Shown here piece after piece: positions 26,074 through 34,733 of a DNA stretch of 37,976 nt (positions are counted from its first letter, which is position 1; the number at the start of each line of letters is the position of its first letter). The notes beneath the pieces were generated by a model. That model ran no database searches, was not told the DNA's origin, and was given only the letters and a program-made list of their open reading frames with translations. The DNA is taken from assembly GCA_019187485.1 (NCBI GenBank), contig JABAQR010000038.1, forward strand, positions 68,407-106,382, given 5' to 3'. The position numbers were made by a program, and so were the translations under genes. This DNA comes from Lysobacterales bacterium (GTDB lineage Bacteria; Pseudomonadota; Gammaproteobacteria; Xanthomonadales; SZUA-5).

Positions 26074-26297
26074 CGAACCTCCGGGCTGGGAGGCTCTGCA
26101 TCGGCTGCGGGGCGCATCGGCAGGCCCCGGTGTTTCCGAGTGCAGGGCCCTTGCGTGTATCCGTGACTTAGGGAGCCTGCACTCGGGGCGCAAGCGTTGC
26201 GACGACGACTCGGAAAGCGCCGCTGGTGGAACTGGACGTCGGGCAAAGCGCGTTGTGCATAGCAGCAAAGGTGCCGGCGCGAAGGCGCGGTTGTCAA
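26074..26297 (-). promoter_or_regulatory. ilvDC leader: promoter and candidate attenuator
   Basis: Read on minus: perfect -35 TTGACA (26297-26292), then a weak -10 region about 17 bases on, which would place the transcript start almost at the leader ATG (26260). After the leader peptide, an 11-bp perfect stem CCGAGTGCAGG (26186-26176) / CCTGCACTCGG (26146-26136) spans the leader stop codon. A second hairpin, GCCCCG-type 6-bp stem (26129-26124 / 26113-26108), follows before the ilvD ribosome site. No U-tract is seen, so control might act on ilvD translation or through Rho, not a classical terminator. Confidence 0.5.
26168..26260 (-). CDS. putative ilvDC leader peptide, 30 residues
   Basis: ATG 26260 to TAA 26168 encodes a short peptide with the central run 'FRVVVATLA' (three consecutive GTC valine codons, then Thr and Leu), ending 'PRVQAP'. 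It lies between a TTGACA promoter element and ilvD, and its last codons overlap the 5' arm of an 11-bp hairpin. Clustered codons for the pathway end products, next to exclusive structures, are the mark of ribosome-mediated attenuation. No ribosome site precedes the ATG; if transcription begins as the promoter spacing suggests, the peptide would be read from a nearly leaderless mRNA. Confidence 0.5.
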   Translation of the reverse strand: MHNALCPTSSSTSGAFRVVVATLAPRVQAP

Positions 26298-26336
26298 GCC
26301 CGCGAATAGAGCAATGCACCCAGACCCGGACGCTCC

Positions 26337-28487
26337 TCAGCGCTGTCCGGAGTCCGATGTCCGGCGCTGCCGCCAGCGCTGATGCGCCTGTGCCATCGCG
26401 AGGTATCGGGGGGCCTGTCGCAACGTATCCAGCCCAGGGTTCTGCTCGACGGCGATGAAGCTCACCGGCCCGAGCTGGGCAGCCATCGCCTCCAGGTGAA
26501 TGAGCGCGCGGTCCGGGTCGCCAGCGCGCGCGTAGGCAACCGCCAGCGCCATTCGCACGGCGCTCTCGGACCAGGCATCACGACGCGCGTTCGCGACCCA
26601 GTCCCGCTCGGCGGCACGTACGCCCGCCAGATCCGCGAGCATCCCGGGCAGATCGCATGGATAGTAGAAGTAGGAGCTGGTGGACGACCAGCCGCCGGGA
26701 TAGGGTGTGCGCCTGGCCGCGATCTGCGCCTGCAAGGTCTTCAGCTCGGCGCTCGCCGCCTCGCGCTGCCCGGTCGCCAGCAGGAATTCGGCGTGCGCAT
26801 GCGCGTACGCGTCCGGGTGCTCGGGAAACTGCCGCAGGCGTTCGGGCCACAGCGCCGGCGACAAAGCGCGCGCCATCCATTCCGGCTTGCGGCTGGCCAG
26901 GGCGATGCGGAAGGGCAGGGTTGCGTAGAAATCGTTGGGGCCGGTGATGGCCGCCCAGGCGCCATCGACATCACCGCGATTGAGACGGTCCTCGGCCGTG
27001 TGGGTCGGCAGTTCGGCGCCCAGCTCGCGCACACGCCCCCGCAACGCATCGGCGCGCTCGAACTCTCCCAGCGTCGCGAGCGTGTTGGACAGCTCGATCA
27101 AGGTGTCGGTATTGGCCGAATCGGTCTCGAGGGAGTGCTCGAAGGCCGCCACCGAATCGGCGAAGCGGCCGTCCCGGCGCGCCACCAGCCCGCGCGCATA
27201 CCAGGCCTCGGCGTGGCCGGGGGCGCGCCGGATGACGCGTGCCAGCAGCGCGTCGGCGCCCGCATAATCGAGTTCGCCCCAGTAGCGCTCGTAGGCCTGC
27301 GCCATCCAGGTCTCGATGTCACGTTCTGCCAGCGCAACCGCGCGCGCGGTGGTCTGCATGGCCGCTTCGCGCATCGTCGCGTCGCTGTAGCCGAACCAGT
27401 AGCTGGCGAACTGAGTGCGCGCCTTGCGCGCGAAGGCGTGCGCGAACGCCGGATCGAGTTCGATCGCGCGGTCGAACTGCAACAGCGCCGCCGCGAAGCG
27501 CTCGGGCGTCGCGCGGTCGTGCGCGGCCAGCAACTTGCCCTGCAAGAAAGCCTCGTAGGCCAGCATGCTGCGGGTGGAGCCCGCAGCCAGACGTTTGGTC
27601 TGGCTCGGACTCAGCGCCACATGGGTGGCATCCGCCACCGCCCGTGCGATCTCCGCCTGGATGGCGAATACGCTGTCGGTGCTGAGCGCACGGTCATAGC
27701 GTTCGGCCCACAGATGCACGTCGCTCGTGCCGTCGATCAACTGCACACTGATCAGCACCTGACCACCGGATCGCTGCACCGCGCCTTCCAGCACCACCGC
27801 GGCGCCGAGTTCGGCGGCAATCTCGGGAATGGATTTGCGGGTGTCGGCGAAACGCAGCATCGAGGTGCGCGAGATCACCTTCAAGCTCGGAATCTTCGCC
27901 AGTTGGGTCAGCAGATCGTCGTGGATGCCTTCGGCGAAGTAGGCGTCCTCCGGCAGCAGGCTGCGATTGCGGAACGGCAGCACCGCAACCAGTCCGGCCT
28001 GCACCAAAGCGGGAGTCGCCGCCTTCACACCCGAATCGAATGCCGTGCTGGCGGTCGGAGAACCGGACGAACGGCGCAGCAGAAACTTGTCGGCCAGGAA
28101 ATAGCCCACCGCCAGCAACAACAGTCCAATGATCATCCGGTCCTGCAGACGTTCGCGCGAAAAGCTGCGCGGTACGTCGTCCCAGACTCGCTTGTCGATG
28201 CGTCGGAAGCGCCGCCTGCGCTCGGGTCCGGCATAAGGGCGGTACTCGGACTCGATCTCGGTCTCGCGTTGCAGCCCCGCGGGCGTCAGCTCGTAGATCC
28301 ACGAGGCCACCAGTGCCAGCACGAAGCCGAGCGCCAGCAGGCCGACCAGTGCCTTCATCACCCAAGCCGGAGCGTCGAACACCGGCAACAGGGTTGCCGC
28401 CACCTGCACCGCCAGCCAGGCACCGACGAGGTAGAGCCCGGCCATGCGGAAGACATTGCGCCGCCTGAGTTCGGCCAGGAGCCTCAA
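26337..28487 (-). CDS. membrane protein with TolB-like N-terminal domain and TPRs
   Basis: About 716 residues. A cytoplasmic '[18 protein letters not shown]' start leads into two close membrane helices and '[15 protein letters not shown]', then a third helix ('[20 protein letters not shown]'). Next comes a TolB/FlgO-like alpha-beta domain ('[11 protein letters not shown]', '[17 protein letters not shown]', '[21 protein letters not shown]') and a long TPR region. This layout is very common in Lysobacterales, often fused to or beside adenylate cyclase or DNA-binding domains; neither is present here. Function unknown, possibly envelope signalling. I prefer TTG 28487 because homologues begin there; GTG 28511 and GTG 28607 are alternatives. 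It follows hrpA closely on the same strand. Confidence 0.85.
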   Translation of the reverse strand: MRLLAELRRRNVFRMAGLYLVGAWLAVQVAATLLPVFDAPAWVMKALVGLLALGFVLALVASWIYELTPAGLQRETEIESEYRPYAGPERRRRFRRIDKRVWDDVPRSFSRERLQDRMIIGLLLLAVGYFLADKFLLRRSSGSPTASTAFDSGVKAATPALVQAGLVAVLPFRNRSLLPEDAYFAEGIHDDLLTQLAKIPSLKVISRTSMLRFADTRKSIPEIAAELGAAVVLEGAVQRSGGQVLISVQLIDGTSDVHLWAERYDRALSTDSVFAIQAEIARAVADATHVALSPSQTKRLAAGSTRSMLAYEAFLQGKLLAAHDRATPERFAAALLQFDRAIELDPAFAHAFARKARTQFASYWFGYSDATMREAAMQTTARAVALAERDIETWMAQAYERYWGELDYAGADALLARVIRRAPGHAEAWYARGLVARRDGRFADSVAAFEHSLETDSANTDTLIELSNTLATLGEFERADALRGRVRELGAELPTHTAEDRLNRGDVDGAWAAITGPNDFYATLPFRIALASRKPEWMARALSPALWPERLRQFPEHPDAYAHAHAEFLLATGQREAASAELKTLQAQIAARRTPYPGGWSSTSSYFYYPCDLPGMLADLAGVRAAERDWVANARRDAWSESAVRMALAVAYARAGDPDRALIHLEAMAAQLGPVSFIAVEQNPGLDTLRQAPRYLAMAQAHQRWRQRRTSDSGQR

Positions 28488-28614
28488 GGGAAAGTCCGGA
28501 GCTGCGGGCACACGCTCACAGCATGCCGGAAATCCGCGCGGTCGCCGGTGGATGTGAACGAATCTGGGTGCCGTCGGCGATGTGCGCCTCGTTGCGACCG
28601 CGATCACGGCGCAT

Positions 28615-31600
28615 TCAGAGACTTTCGATGAGCTTGACCAGGCGCTTGGCCGACACCGGTTCAGCGGTCTTCAGTTCCTGCGCGTACTGCGACACGCGGA
28701 ACTCCTCGATCAGCCAACGCAAGCCCGCCACTTCCGGATCCAGCGGGCGTGCGGCGTGCAGGCGCTGCCAGGCGCGCCAGAAGGGCTGGACTTCGAGCAA
28801 CTTCGCCTGGTCCCTGGCCGAATCGCGCTTGAGACGCTCGATGCGCAGGCGCAACGCTTCGAGATAGCGCGGAAAGTGCGCGAGGCGTTCGACTGGCGTC
28901 TCGCGCAGGAAGCCCGGGTGCACCAGCGCTTCGAGGTGCTCGCGCGCGTCGGCGAGGTTGGCCGCGGCGTAGCCCATCAACGGCGGCGCCAGTTGGCCGC
29001 GCACGACCTTGACCAGGCGCAGGATCGCGTCGAGCTGGGCCGCCTGGCGCTGCACTTCGCTGCCGAGTTCGCGGCGAGCGTGGGCGACGAGGGCGGCGAA
29101 GGCGACGCGGGTGCGGGGGATCCCGGCCGGCTTGCCGGCGTCCTGCGGGAGCGGATTTGTTCCGCGACTCTCCTGCGGCGCCGGTCGCGGGGTAAACCCG
29201 CTCCCACAATGCAGCCTCGCCACCCGATCCACCGCCGCCTCGATCAGGTCCCGACGCAGTTCCTCGATGCTGCCTTGCACGCCGAAGGCCATCTGCGCAT
29301 CGTTGCTGAGCTGGATGTGGCGCTGCCAGTAGCGCAGCTCGGTGTCGAGCGCGAGCAGCAGCAATCGGCGCACGCCGCGCGGGTGCTCGGCGGCGGCTTC
29401 GGCGGCATCCGCGTGAGCGCGCAGGCCGGCGCTGGCGCCATCGTCGAACAGCGCCGGGTAGGCGCGCGCGCCGCCCTCGGCCCTGACTTCCGCTGGAATC
29501 TCGTCGAGCGGCCATTCGACCAGGTGGTCGCGGTGGTAGAGCGCGTCGACGCGCGCCGCGAAGGCCTCGCGCGCGGCGCGCTCGAAGCGCGCCTTCAGCG
29601 CCGCGAGATCGCGGCCTTCGGCGAGCGGTTGGCCGCTGGCGTCGACGATGCGCAGGTTGAACGCAAGGTAGGCCGGCAGCCCGGAGGCGTCGAAGTCGGC
29701 GGCGCGGATGTCGCTGCCGGAGACGCGCGACAGGAAGGCCGCGAGCGCTTCGGCGAACGGCAGCTTGCGCGGCTCGGCCGCCTCCAGGAAAGCGCGCGCG
29801 AAGTCCGGCGCCGGTACCACCGCGCGCCGCAAGGCCTTCGGCAGCGACTTGATCAGCGCGGTCGCCTTTTCCTCGCGCAGGCCCGGCACCAGCCAGTCGA
29901 TCTCGGCGTCGGACAGGCCGAGCAACACCGCCAGCGGCACCGTCGCGGTGACGCCGTCGCGTTCGCCCTTCGGATCGAAGTGGTACGCGAGCAGCAGGCG
30001 CGCGCCCTGCACTTCGAGCGCGTCCGGAAACTCGAAGCGCTCGTCGCCGCGCGCGCTCGGGATCACGAGATCGTCGAGCGTCAGCTGGAGCGCGTCCCGC
30101 TGCGACGGAGCCGCTCGCTTCAGCCAGCGATCGAGCGCGTGCGAGTCGAGGATCTCGCGCGGGCAGCGCGCATCGAACCATTCGGCGAGCTGTTCCTCGT
30201 CGCGCAGCAGGCCGCGCCGGCGCAGCTTTTCTTCCTTCGCATGCGCCTGCGCGCGCATCGCCGCGTTGTGCGCGAGCACGGCGTTGCGCGCCGGACCTTC
30301 GCCACGCACCAACTGGTGGCGCAGGAACAACTGGCGCGCCGCAAGCGGGTCGACCGGCGCGTAGCTGATCCGCCGCCGCTGCACGATCGGCAGGCCGTAC
30401 AGGTTCACGTCCTCGAAACCGACCGCGCGCCCGCCTTTCGGATCCCAGGACGGCTCGTAGAAGGTCTTCGACACCAGATGCAGCGCGGCCGGTTCGATCC
30501 AGGCCGGATCGATGCGCGCGACCATCAGCGCGTACAGCTTCTCGGTTTCCAGCAGGGTCGCGGCAACGATCCAGTTCGGCCCGGCCTTGCTCTGCCCCGA
30601 ACCCGGAAAGATCTGCAAGGCGCGCCCGCGCGGCCCGCGGTACCTGACCTTGTCGTCCTTGCGCGCGACCTGGGTGACGAAGGCGCTCAGCAGCGCGCGG
30701 TGCAGGGCTTCGTAGCTGTGGGGGTCGGTGAGGGCGGTCTCGGTGGGTGCGGGGCGCTCCGATGGTGCTTGTCCTGGAAGCAGGAGCGGGGCTGGGGGCT
30801 GGGGGCTGGGGCGCGAAGACCGGGCGATGGCTGTTGGCGCGTGCTTGCGCATGAGCAGTGCCGGCACGGCCTGCGCACCCTCCCGCGCACTCGCCCCAGC
30901 CCCCAGCCCCGAGCCCCGCCTTGGCTCTTCAAACAACTCGCGCACCGTCACCAGCAACTGCCGATGCAATTCCCGCCACTCGCGCATGCGCAAATAGGAC
31001 AGGAAGTGGGCGCGGCACCATTCGCGCAACTGGCCCTGGGTGCGCTCCTCGTGCTCGTGGGTGTAGGCCTGCCAGAGCTGCACCAGGGTCAGGAAATCGC
31101 TCTTCTCGTGCACCCAGGCGGCGTGCGCGGCGTCGGCGAGGCCGCGTGCCTCGGGCGGGCGCTCGCGCGGGTCCTGCACCGACAGGCCGGCGGCGATCAC
31201 GAGCGCTTCATCGAGCACGCGCGCGGCGCGCGCCGCGACCAGGAAGCGCGCGAGGCGCACGTCGATGGGCAGGCGCGCCATCTCGCGGCCGACCGCGGTC
31301 AGCGCGCGCTGCGCGTCGATCGCGCCGATCTCGGTGAGCACCAGGAAGCCGTCGGCGAGCGCGCGCTCGCCCGGCGGGTCGAGGAAGGGGAAGTCGGCGG
31401 GATCACCGAGTTCCAGGTCGAGCATGCGCAGGATCACGCCGGCCAGCGAGGAGCGCAGCAGCTCGGGATCGGTGTAGCGCGCGCGGCGCTGGAAGTCGGC
31501 TTCGTCGTAGAGGCGCACGGCGACGCCGGCCGATAGCCGCCCGCAACGGCCTGCGCGCTGGTTCGCGCTCGCCTGCGAGACCGCTTCGACCTGCAGCCGC

Positions 31601-32736
31601 TGCACCTTGGCGCGCTGGCTGTAGCGGTTGACGCGCGCCAGCCCGCTGTCGATCACGAAGCGGATGCGCGGCACCGTGATCGAGGTCTCGGCGACGTTGG
31701 TCGCGAGCACGATGCGCCGCTGCGGACCGGGTCGGAACACCGCGTCCTGGGCCGCCGCGGACAGCCGCGCGTACAGCGGCAGCACCTCGGTGTGCGCGTA
31801 GCGGCGCGCTTCGAGCGCCTTGTGCACATCGCGGATCTCGCGCTCGCCGGGCAGGAACACCAGCACGTCGCCGCGCGCGTCCTCGCGCTGCAGTTCCTCG
31901 CAGGCGGCGGCGATCGCGCGCGTCAGGCCCTCGTCGGCGCGCTCCTCGCGGTCGCCCTCGATCGGCCTGTAGCGGATCTCGACCGGATGGCCGCGGCCCT
32001 CCACCGAGATCACCGGAGCGCCGCCGAAATGCGCGGCGAAACGCTCGGTATCGATGGTGGCCGAGGTGATCAGGATCTTGAGATCCGGTCGGCGCGCGCT
32101 CAGGCGCTTGAGATAACCGAGCAGGAAATCGATGTTGAGGCTGCGCTCGTGCGCCTCGTCGACGATCAGCGTGTCGTAGCGCCGCAGGAAGCGATCGGAC
32201 TGGGTCTCCGCCAGCAGCAGGCCGTCGGTCATGAACTTGACCAGGGTTTGCTCACCGACCTGGTCCTGGAAGCGCACCGCGTAGCCGACCAGTTGCCCGA
32301 GCGGCGACTTCAGCTCCTCGGCGACGCGCCGGGCCACGCTGCGCGCCGCGATCCGGCGCGGCTGGGTGCAACCGATCATGCCGGCGAGGCCGCGGCCGGC
32401 GGCCAGGCACAGCTTCGGCAACTGGGTGGTCTTGCCCGAGCCGGTCTCGCCGGCGATCACCACCACGCGATGCGCGCGGATCGCCGTGATGATCGCTTCG
32501 GCATGCGCGGCGATCGGCAGTTCGGCGGGCACCGTGATCGCCGGCACGCAGGCCGCGCGGGCGACGCGCTTGCGGACCGAGGCTTCGATCCGCTGCGCGA
32601 GTCTCGCCAGCCGCTCCTGCGCCCCCGGCGTGTCCGCACGCCAACGATCCAGATCGGCACGCAGGCTCGGGCAGTCCGCCGCCATGGTCTCGGCGAGACG
32701 ACGGCGGAGGGAGCACAGGGATTGCGCTTCGATCAT
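28615..32736 (-). CDS. hrpA: ATP-dependent RNA helicase HrpA with two in-frame repeat insertions
   Basis: DEAH-box RNA helicase of 1373 residues (E. coli HrpA is about 1300); in E. coli it acts in mRNA processing and resolves stalled ribosomes. Walker A 'GETGSGKTT' is at 96-104 and DEAH at 193-196, followed by 'SATIDTERF', 'QRAGRCGR', OB-fold and C-terminal HrpA regions. Two stretches have no counterpart in the E. coli protein as I recall it: about 600-660 (low-complexity, rich in Gly, Ala, Pro and Arg) and about 1172-1207 ('CGSGFTPRPAPQESRG' and on). Both coincide with inverted-repeat DNA and keep the frame open. The motor motifs are intact, so the protein is probably functional. Confidence 0.95.
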   Translation of the reverse strand: MIEAQSLCSLRRRLAETMAADCPSLRADLDRWRADTPGAQERLARLAQRIEASVRKRVARAACVPAITVPAELPIAAHAEAIITAIRAHRVVVIAGETGSGKTTQLPKLCLAAGRGLAGMIGCTQPRRIAARSVARRVAEELKSPLGQLVGYAVRFQDQVGEQTLVKFMTDGLLLAETQSDRFLRRYDTLIVDEAHERSLNIDFLLGYLKRLSARRPDLKILITSATIDTERFAAHFGGAPVISVEGRGHPVEIRYRPIEGDREERADEGLTRAIAAACEELQREDARGDVLVFLPGEREIRDVHKALEARRYAHTEVLPLYARLSAAAQDAVFRPGPQRRIVLATNVAETSITVPRIRFVIDSGLARVNRYSQRAKVQRLQVEAVSQASANQRAGRCGRLSAGVAVRLYDEADFQRRARYTDPELLRSSLAGVILRMLDLELGDPADFPFLDPPGERALADGFLVLTEIGAIDAQRALTAVGREMARLPIDVRLARFLVAARAARVLDEALVIAAGLSVQDPRERPPEARGLADAAHAAWVHEKSDFLTLVQLWQAYTHEHEERTQGQLREWCRAHFLSYLRMREWRELHRQLLVTVRELFEEPRRGSGLGAGASAREGAQAVPALLMRKHAPTAIARSSRPSPQPPAPLLLPGQAPSERPAPTETALTDPHSYEALHRALLSAFVTQVARKDDKVRYRGPRGRALQIFPGSGQSKAGPNWIVAATLLETEKLYALMVARIDPAWIEPAALHLVSKTFYEPSWDPKGGRAVGFEDVNLYGLPIVQRRRISYAPVDPLAARQLFLRHQLVRGEGPARNAVLAHNAAMRAQAHAKEEKLRRRGLLRDEEQLAEWFDARCPREILDSHALDRWLKRAAPSQRDALQLTLDDLVIPSARGDERFEFPDALEVQGARLLLAYHFDPKGERDGVTATVPLAVLLGLSDAEIDWLVPGLREEKATALIKSLPKALRRAVVPAPDFARAFLEAAEPRKLPFAEALAAFLSRVSGSDIRAADFDASGLPAYLAFNLRIVDASGQPLAEGRDLAALKARFERAAREAFAARVDALYHRDHLVEWPLDEIPAEVRAEGGARAYPALFDDGASAGLRAHADAAEAAAEHPRGVRRLLLLALDTELRYWQRHIQLSNDAQMAFGVQGSIEELRRDLIEAAVDRVARLHCGSGFTPRPAPQESRGTNPLPQDAGKPAGIPRTRVAFAALVAHARRELGSEVQRQAAQLDAILRLVKVVRGQLAPPLMGYAAANLADAREHLEALVHPGFLRETPVERLAHFPRYLEALRLRIERLKRDSARDQAKLLEVQPFWRAWQRLHAARPLDPEVAGLRWLIEEFRVSQYAQELKTAEPVSAKRLVKLIESL
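29145..29207. repeat. REP pair inside hrpA
   Basis: Two 25-base REP units in inverted orientation, GCGGGAGCGG...CCGCGACT (29145-29169) and the complement of GTGGGAGCGGG...CCGCGACC (29183-29207), match at 19 of 25 positions around a 13-base spacer. A further short palindrome, GCCGGCTTGCCGGC, lies just before at about 29126-29139. On the coding strand this DNA is translated as hrpA residues about 1177-1198. REP elements inside coding sequence are unusual. Confidence 0.8.
30787..30918. repeat. 27-bp inverted repeat of CTGGGGG motifs inside hrpA
   Basis: Arms 30787-30813 and 30892-30918 are inverted copies identical at 26 of 27 positions, built from GCTGGGG steps, around a 78-base centre. The DNA is translated in frame as hrpA residues about 607-650. 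The near-identity of the arms, compared with the unconstrained peptide they encode, points to a recently inserted palindromic element. Confidence 0.82.
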
Positions 32737-32780
32737 GACTCAACGAAAGGGGCATCGGTCCGCATGGGACATGATCTCCG

Positions 32781-33902
32781 TCATCCCCGCGTCGGGCCCG
32801 GCACGCCGAGATCCATTCCATCCTCGCTGAGTGCCACTCGCCCGAGGCGTTCGATCGGCAGTCCACGGGCGACGGCCTCGTCGCGCAGGCGACCGATGGC
32901 GCCGGCGGACAGCGGGTAACGGTGTTCGACCGGCCGACCGAGCGCGTCGACCAGGGTGCAGGCGACGACGCCCAGTCCCGCCGCTTCGTGCAGCAGGACG
33001 CGCACCGGGAGAGCGTCGGTGAGATTCTCGACGACGAAATCGTCGACCTCGCGCGCACAGGCGTGATCGGCCACGCCGAGTTGCGCGCGCACGACCAGAG
33101 CGTGCGCGCCAAGCAGGCTCTGCAACTGGCGGAACTCGTGCAGGTGCGCAAGCCATGTCCGCAGCGCCGAGGCATCGGCGGGATCGCAGCGGTGCGCGTG
33201 TAGCGAATAGCTACGGAAACCGAGCCAGGCCACGCCATCGTCCAGGCGCAGCGATTGTCCGAGCGGAGTTTGCGTCTCGACCATGCGCGCAGGTCGGCCG
33301 TACAGCGCCTCCTCGATCAGCGTCCACGCGCAGCCGAGACCGACGTGTTCCAACTGCGCCGCCATCATCGCGGCGAGGTCGACCAGGGACATCAGGCGCA
33401 CGTGTTCGAAGGCGACGCCCAGATCACGATGCAGCTCGTAGACCACCGCAGGATCCGCCAGACCTTGCTCGCAGAGCGCGTCTTCCAGCGGTCCATTCGC
33501 CGCCGCGATCGCGGCGGCATCGCCGGTGAGCACGATCGGGATCGCGAACAACGAACCGGCGCCGAGCTCCGGATCCGGTTCCAGCCGCGCCGTCGGCATG
33601 CGCCCTTCGCGCTCGCACAGCACCAGGCAGTGGCCGGCGGCCAGACCGTGGCGTTGCCCGGCGTGGAACAGGTGTTCGAGTTCGGCGTGCAGAGGGAACC
33701 CCGGCCGCAGCAATTGCGCCGGATCGTAGAGCGCACCCGACCAGGCGAAACCATACTGGTGCTCGTGCGGCAGGAAGCGCGCCAGTTGCGTCCCCATCGC
33801 GTCGTTCAATCCCTCGGCGACCTCGCGCTGTAACAGTCGCCGTTGTGGCGTCTTGTCCGCCACCAGCTCCAACGCGAGCACGCCCATCCACGCCGTCGTC
33901 AT
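32781..33902 (-). CDS. hypothetical protein, 373 residues
   Basis: Unrecognised. The N-terminus ('MTTAWMGVLALELVADKTPQRRLLQREV') and the middle ('MSLVDLAAMMAAQLEHVGLGCAWTLIEEALYG') suggest a soluble alpha-beta protein. There is no signal peptide or membrane span, and no catalytic motif that I can name. Length and composition fit a single real gene, with codon use like its neighbours. The ATG at 33902 was preferred over longer in-frame forms, whose extra residues look non-coding. It lies between ung and hrpA on the same strand, with 83 and 44 bases between. Confidence 0.8.
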   Translation of the reverse strand: MTTAWMGVLALELVADKTPQRRLLQREVAEGLNDAMGTQLARFLPHEHQYGFAWSGALYDPAQLLRPGFPLHAELEHLFHAGQRHGLAAGHCLVLCEREGRMPTARLEPDPELGAGSLFAIPIVLTGDAAAIAAANGPLEDALCEQGLADPAVVYELHRDLGVAFEHVRLMSLVDLAAMMAAQLEHVGLGCAWTLIEEALYGRPARMVETQTPLGQSLRLDDGVAWLGFRSYSLHAHRCDPADASALRTWLAHLHEFRQLQSLLGAHALVVRAQLGVADHACAREVDDFVVENLTDALPVRVLLHEAAGLGVVACTLVDALGRPVEHRYPLSAGAIGRLRDEAVARGLPIERLGRVALSEDGMDLGVPGPTRG

Positions 33903-33985
33903 TGTCGCACCCGTCATCGACCGGGCGCGGACGATAGCAGCGCGCACCGATCACGGCCGCCATCGCGTCTTCGGGGATTCCCGGG

Positions 33986-34690
33986 CTACATCGGCGGCAG
34001 CCGCCAATCGATCGACTGTGCGCCGCGCGCCTTCAACCAGGCATTGGCGCGCGAGAAGTGGCCGCAGCCGATGAAGCCGCGGTGCGCCGACAGCGGCGAA
34101 GGATGCGGCGCGCGCAGCAGCAGGTGGCGGTGGGGATCGACGAGCTTGCCCTTGGCCTGCGCGTAGGCGCCCCACAGGAAGAACACCAGGCCCTCGCGGC
34201 CCTCGTTCAGCAATTGCACGATGCGGTCGGTGAAGGCTTCCCAGCCGCGCCGCTGGTGCGAGCCGGCGCGGCCGCGCTCGACCGTCAGCACCGCGTTCAG
34301 CAGCAGCACGCCGCGATCGGCCCAGGGGACGAGGCAACCATGCCCGGGCGGCTCGATGCCGAGGTCGCGCTTGAGCTCGGCGTAGATGTTGACCAGCGAA
34401 GGCGGGACCTCGACCCCTGGCGGCACCGAGAAACACAGTCCCTGTGCCTGTCCCGGCCCGTGGTAGGGATCCTGGCCGAGGATCACCACCTTGACCTGGT
34501 CGAAAGGCGTGTGGTCGAGGGCGGCGAAGATCTGCCGTGGCGGCGGATAGATGTCCTTGCCGGCGGCCAGCTCGCGGCGCAGGAACTCGCGCAGCGACTG
34601 CATCACCGGCCCGGTCAGCTCCGGCAGCAGCCGCTGCTTCCAGCTCTCGTGCAGGCGGATGCGCGAAGCAGCCTCGGCGGCATCGCTCAT
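33986..34690 (-). CDS. ung: uracil-DNA glycosylase
   Basis: Family 1 UDG of 234 residues that removes uracil from DNA to begin base excision repair. Motif A 'GQDPYHG' carries the catalytic Asp 74, and motif B 'HPSPLS' the catalytic His 196; '[12 protein letters not shown]' and '[10 protein letters not shown]' complete the uracil pocket. The ATG at 34690 begins 'MSDAAEA'. Upstream, a 43-base gap to the response-regulator stop contains a short tandem repeat instead of a clear promoter, so the gene may be read from upstream. Confidence 0.97.
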   Translation of the reverse strand: MSDAAEAASRIRLHESWKQRLLPELTGPVMQSLREFLRRELAAGKDIYPPPRQIFAALDHTPFDQVKVVILGQDPYHGPGQAQGLCFSVPPGVEVPPSLVNIYAELKRDLGIEPPGHGCLVPWADRGVLLLNAVLTVERGRAGSHQRRGWEAFTDRIVQLLNEGREGLVFFLWGAYAQAKGKLVDPHRHLLLRAPHPSPLSAHRGFIGCGHFSRANAWLKARGAQSIDWRLPPM

Positions 34691-34699
34691 GTGCTTGCG

Positions 34700-34727
34700 C
34701 CGACAACCGACCACCGGCAACCGACTA
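34700..34727. repeat. 14-bp tandem direct repeat before ung
   Basis: Two adjacent 14-mers, CCGACAACCGACCA and CCGGCAACCGACTA (12 of 14 identical), lie between the response-regulator stop and the ung start. A similar CCGACCACCGACAA string follows rpmE2 at about 1295, suggesting a low-copy dispersed sequence. The significance is unclear. Confidence 0.5.
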
Positions 34728-34733
34728 CCCGCC

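Noticed and set aside
23101-26166. Open plus-strand frame of 1021 codons
   Set aside because: It lies antisense to ilvD and ilvC, whose proteins are unmistakable. The translation is His/Arg/Asp-rich shadow sequence with no family features, as expected in very GC-rich DNA.
28488-28607. Longer N-terminus for the TolB/TPR membrane protein (GTG 28607)
   Set aside because: The extra 40 residues (Arg/Pro-rich) do not resemble the family start '[12 protein letters not shown]', and no ribosome site precedes the GTG.
28582-31536. Open plus-strand frame of 984 codons
   Set aside because: Antisense shadow of hrpA, which carries all helicase motifs on the minus strand.
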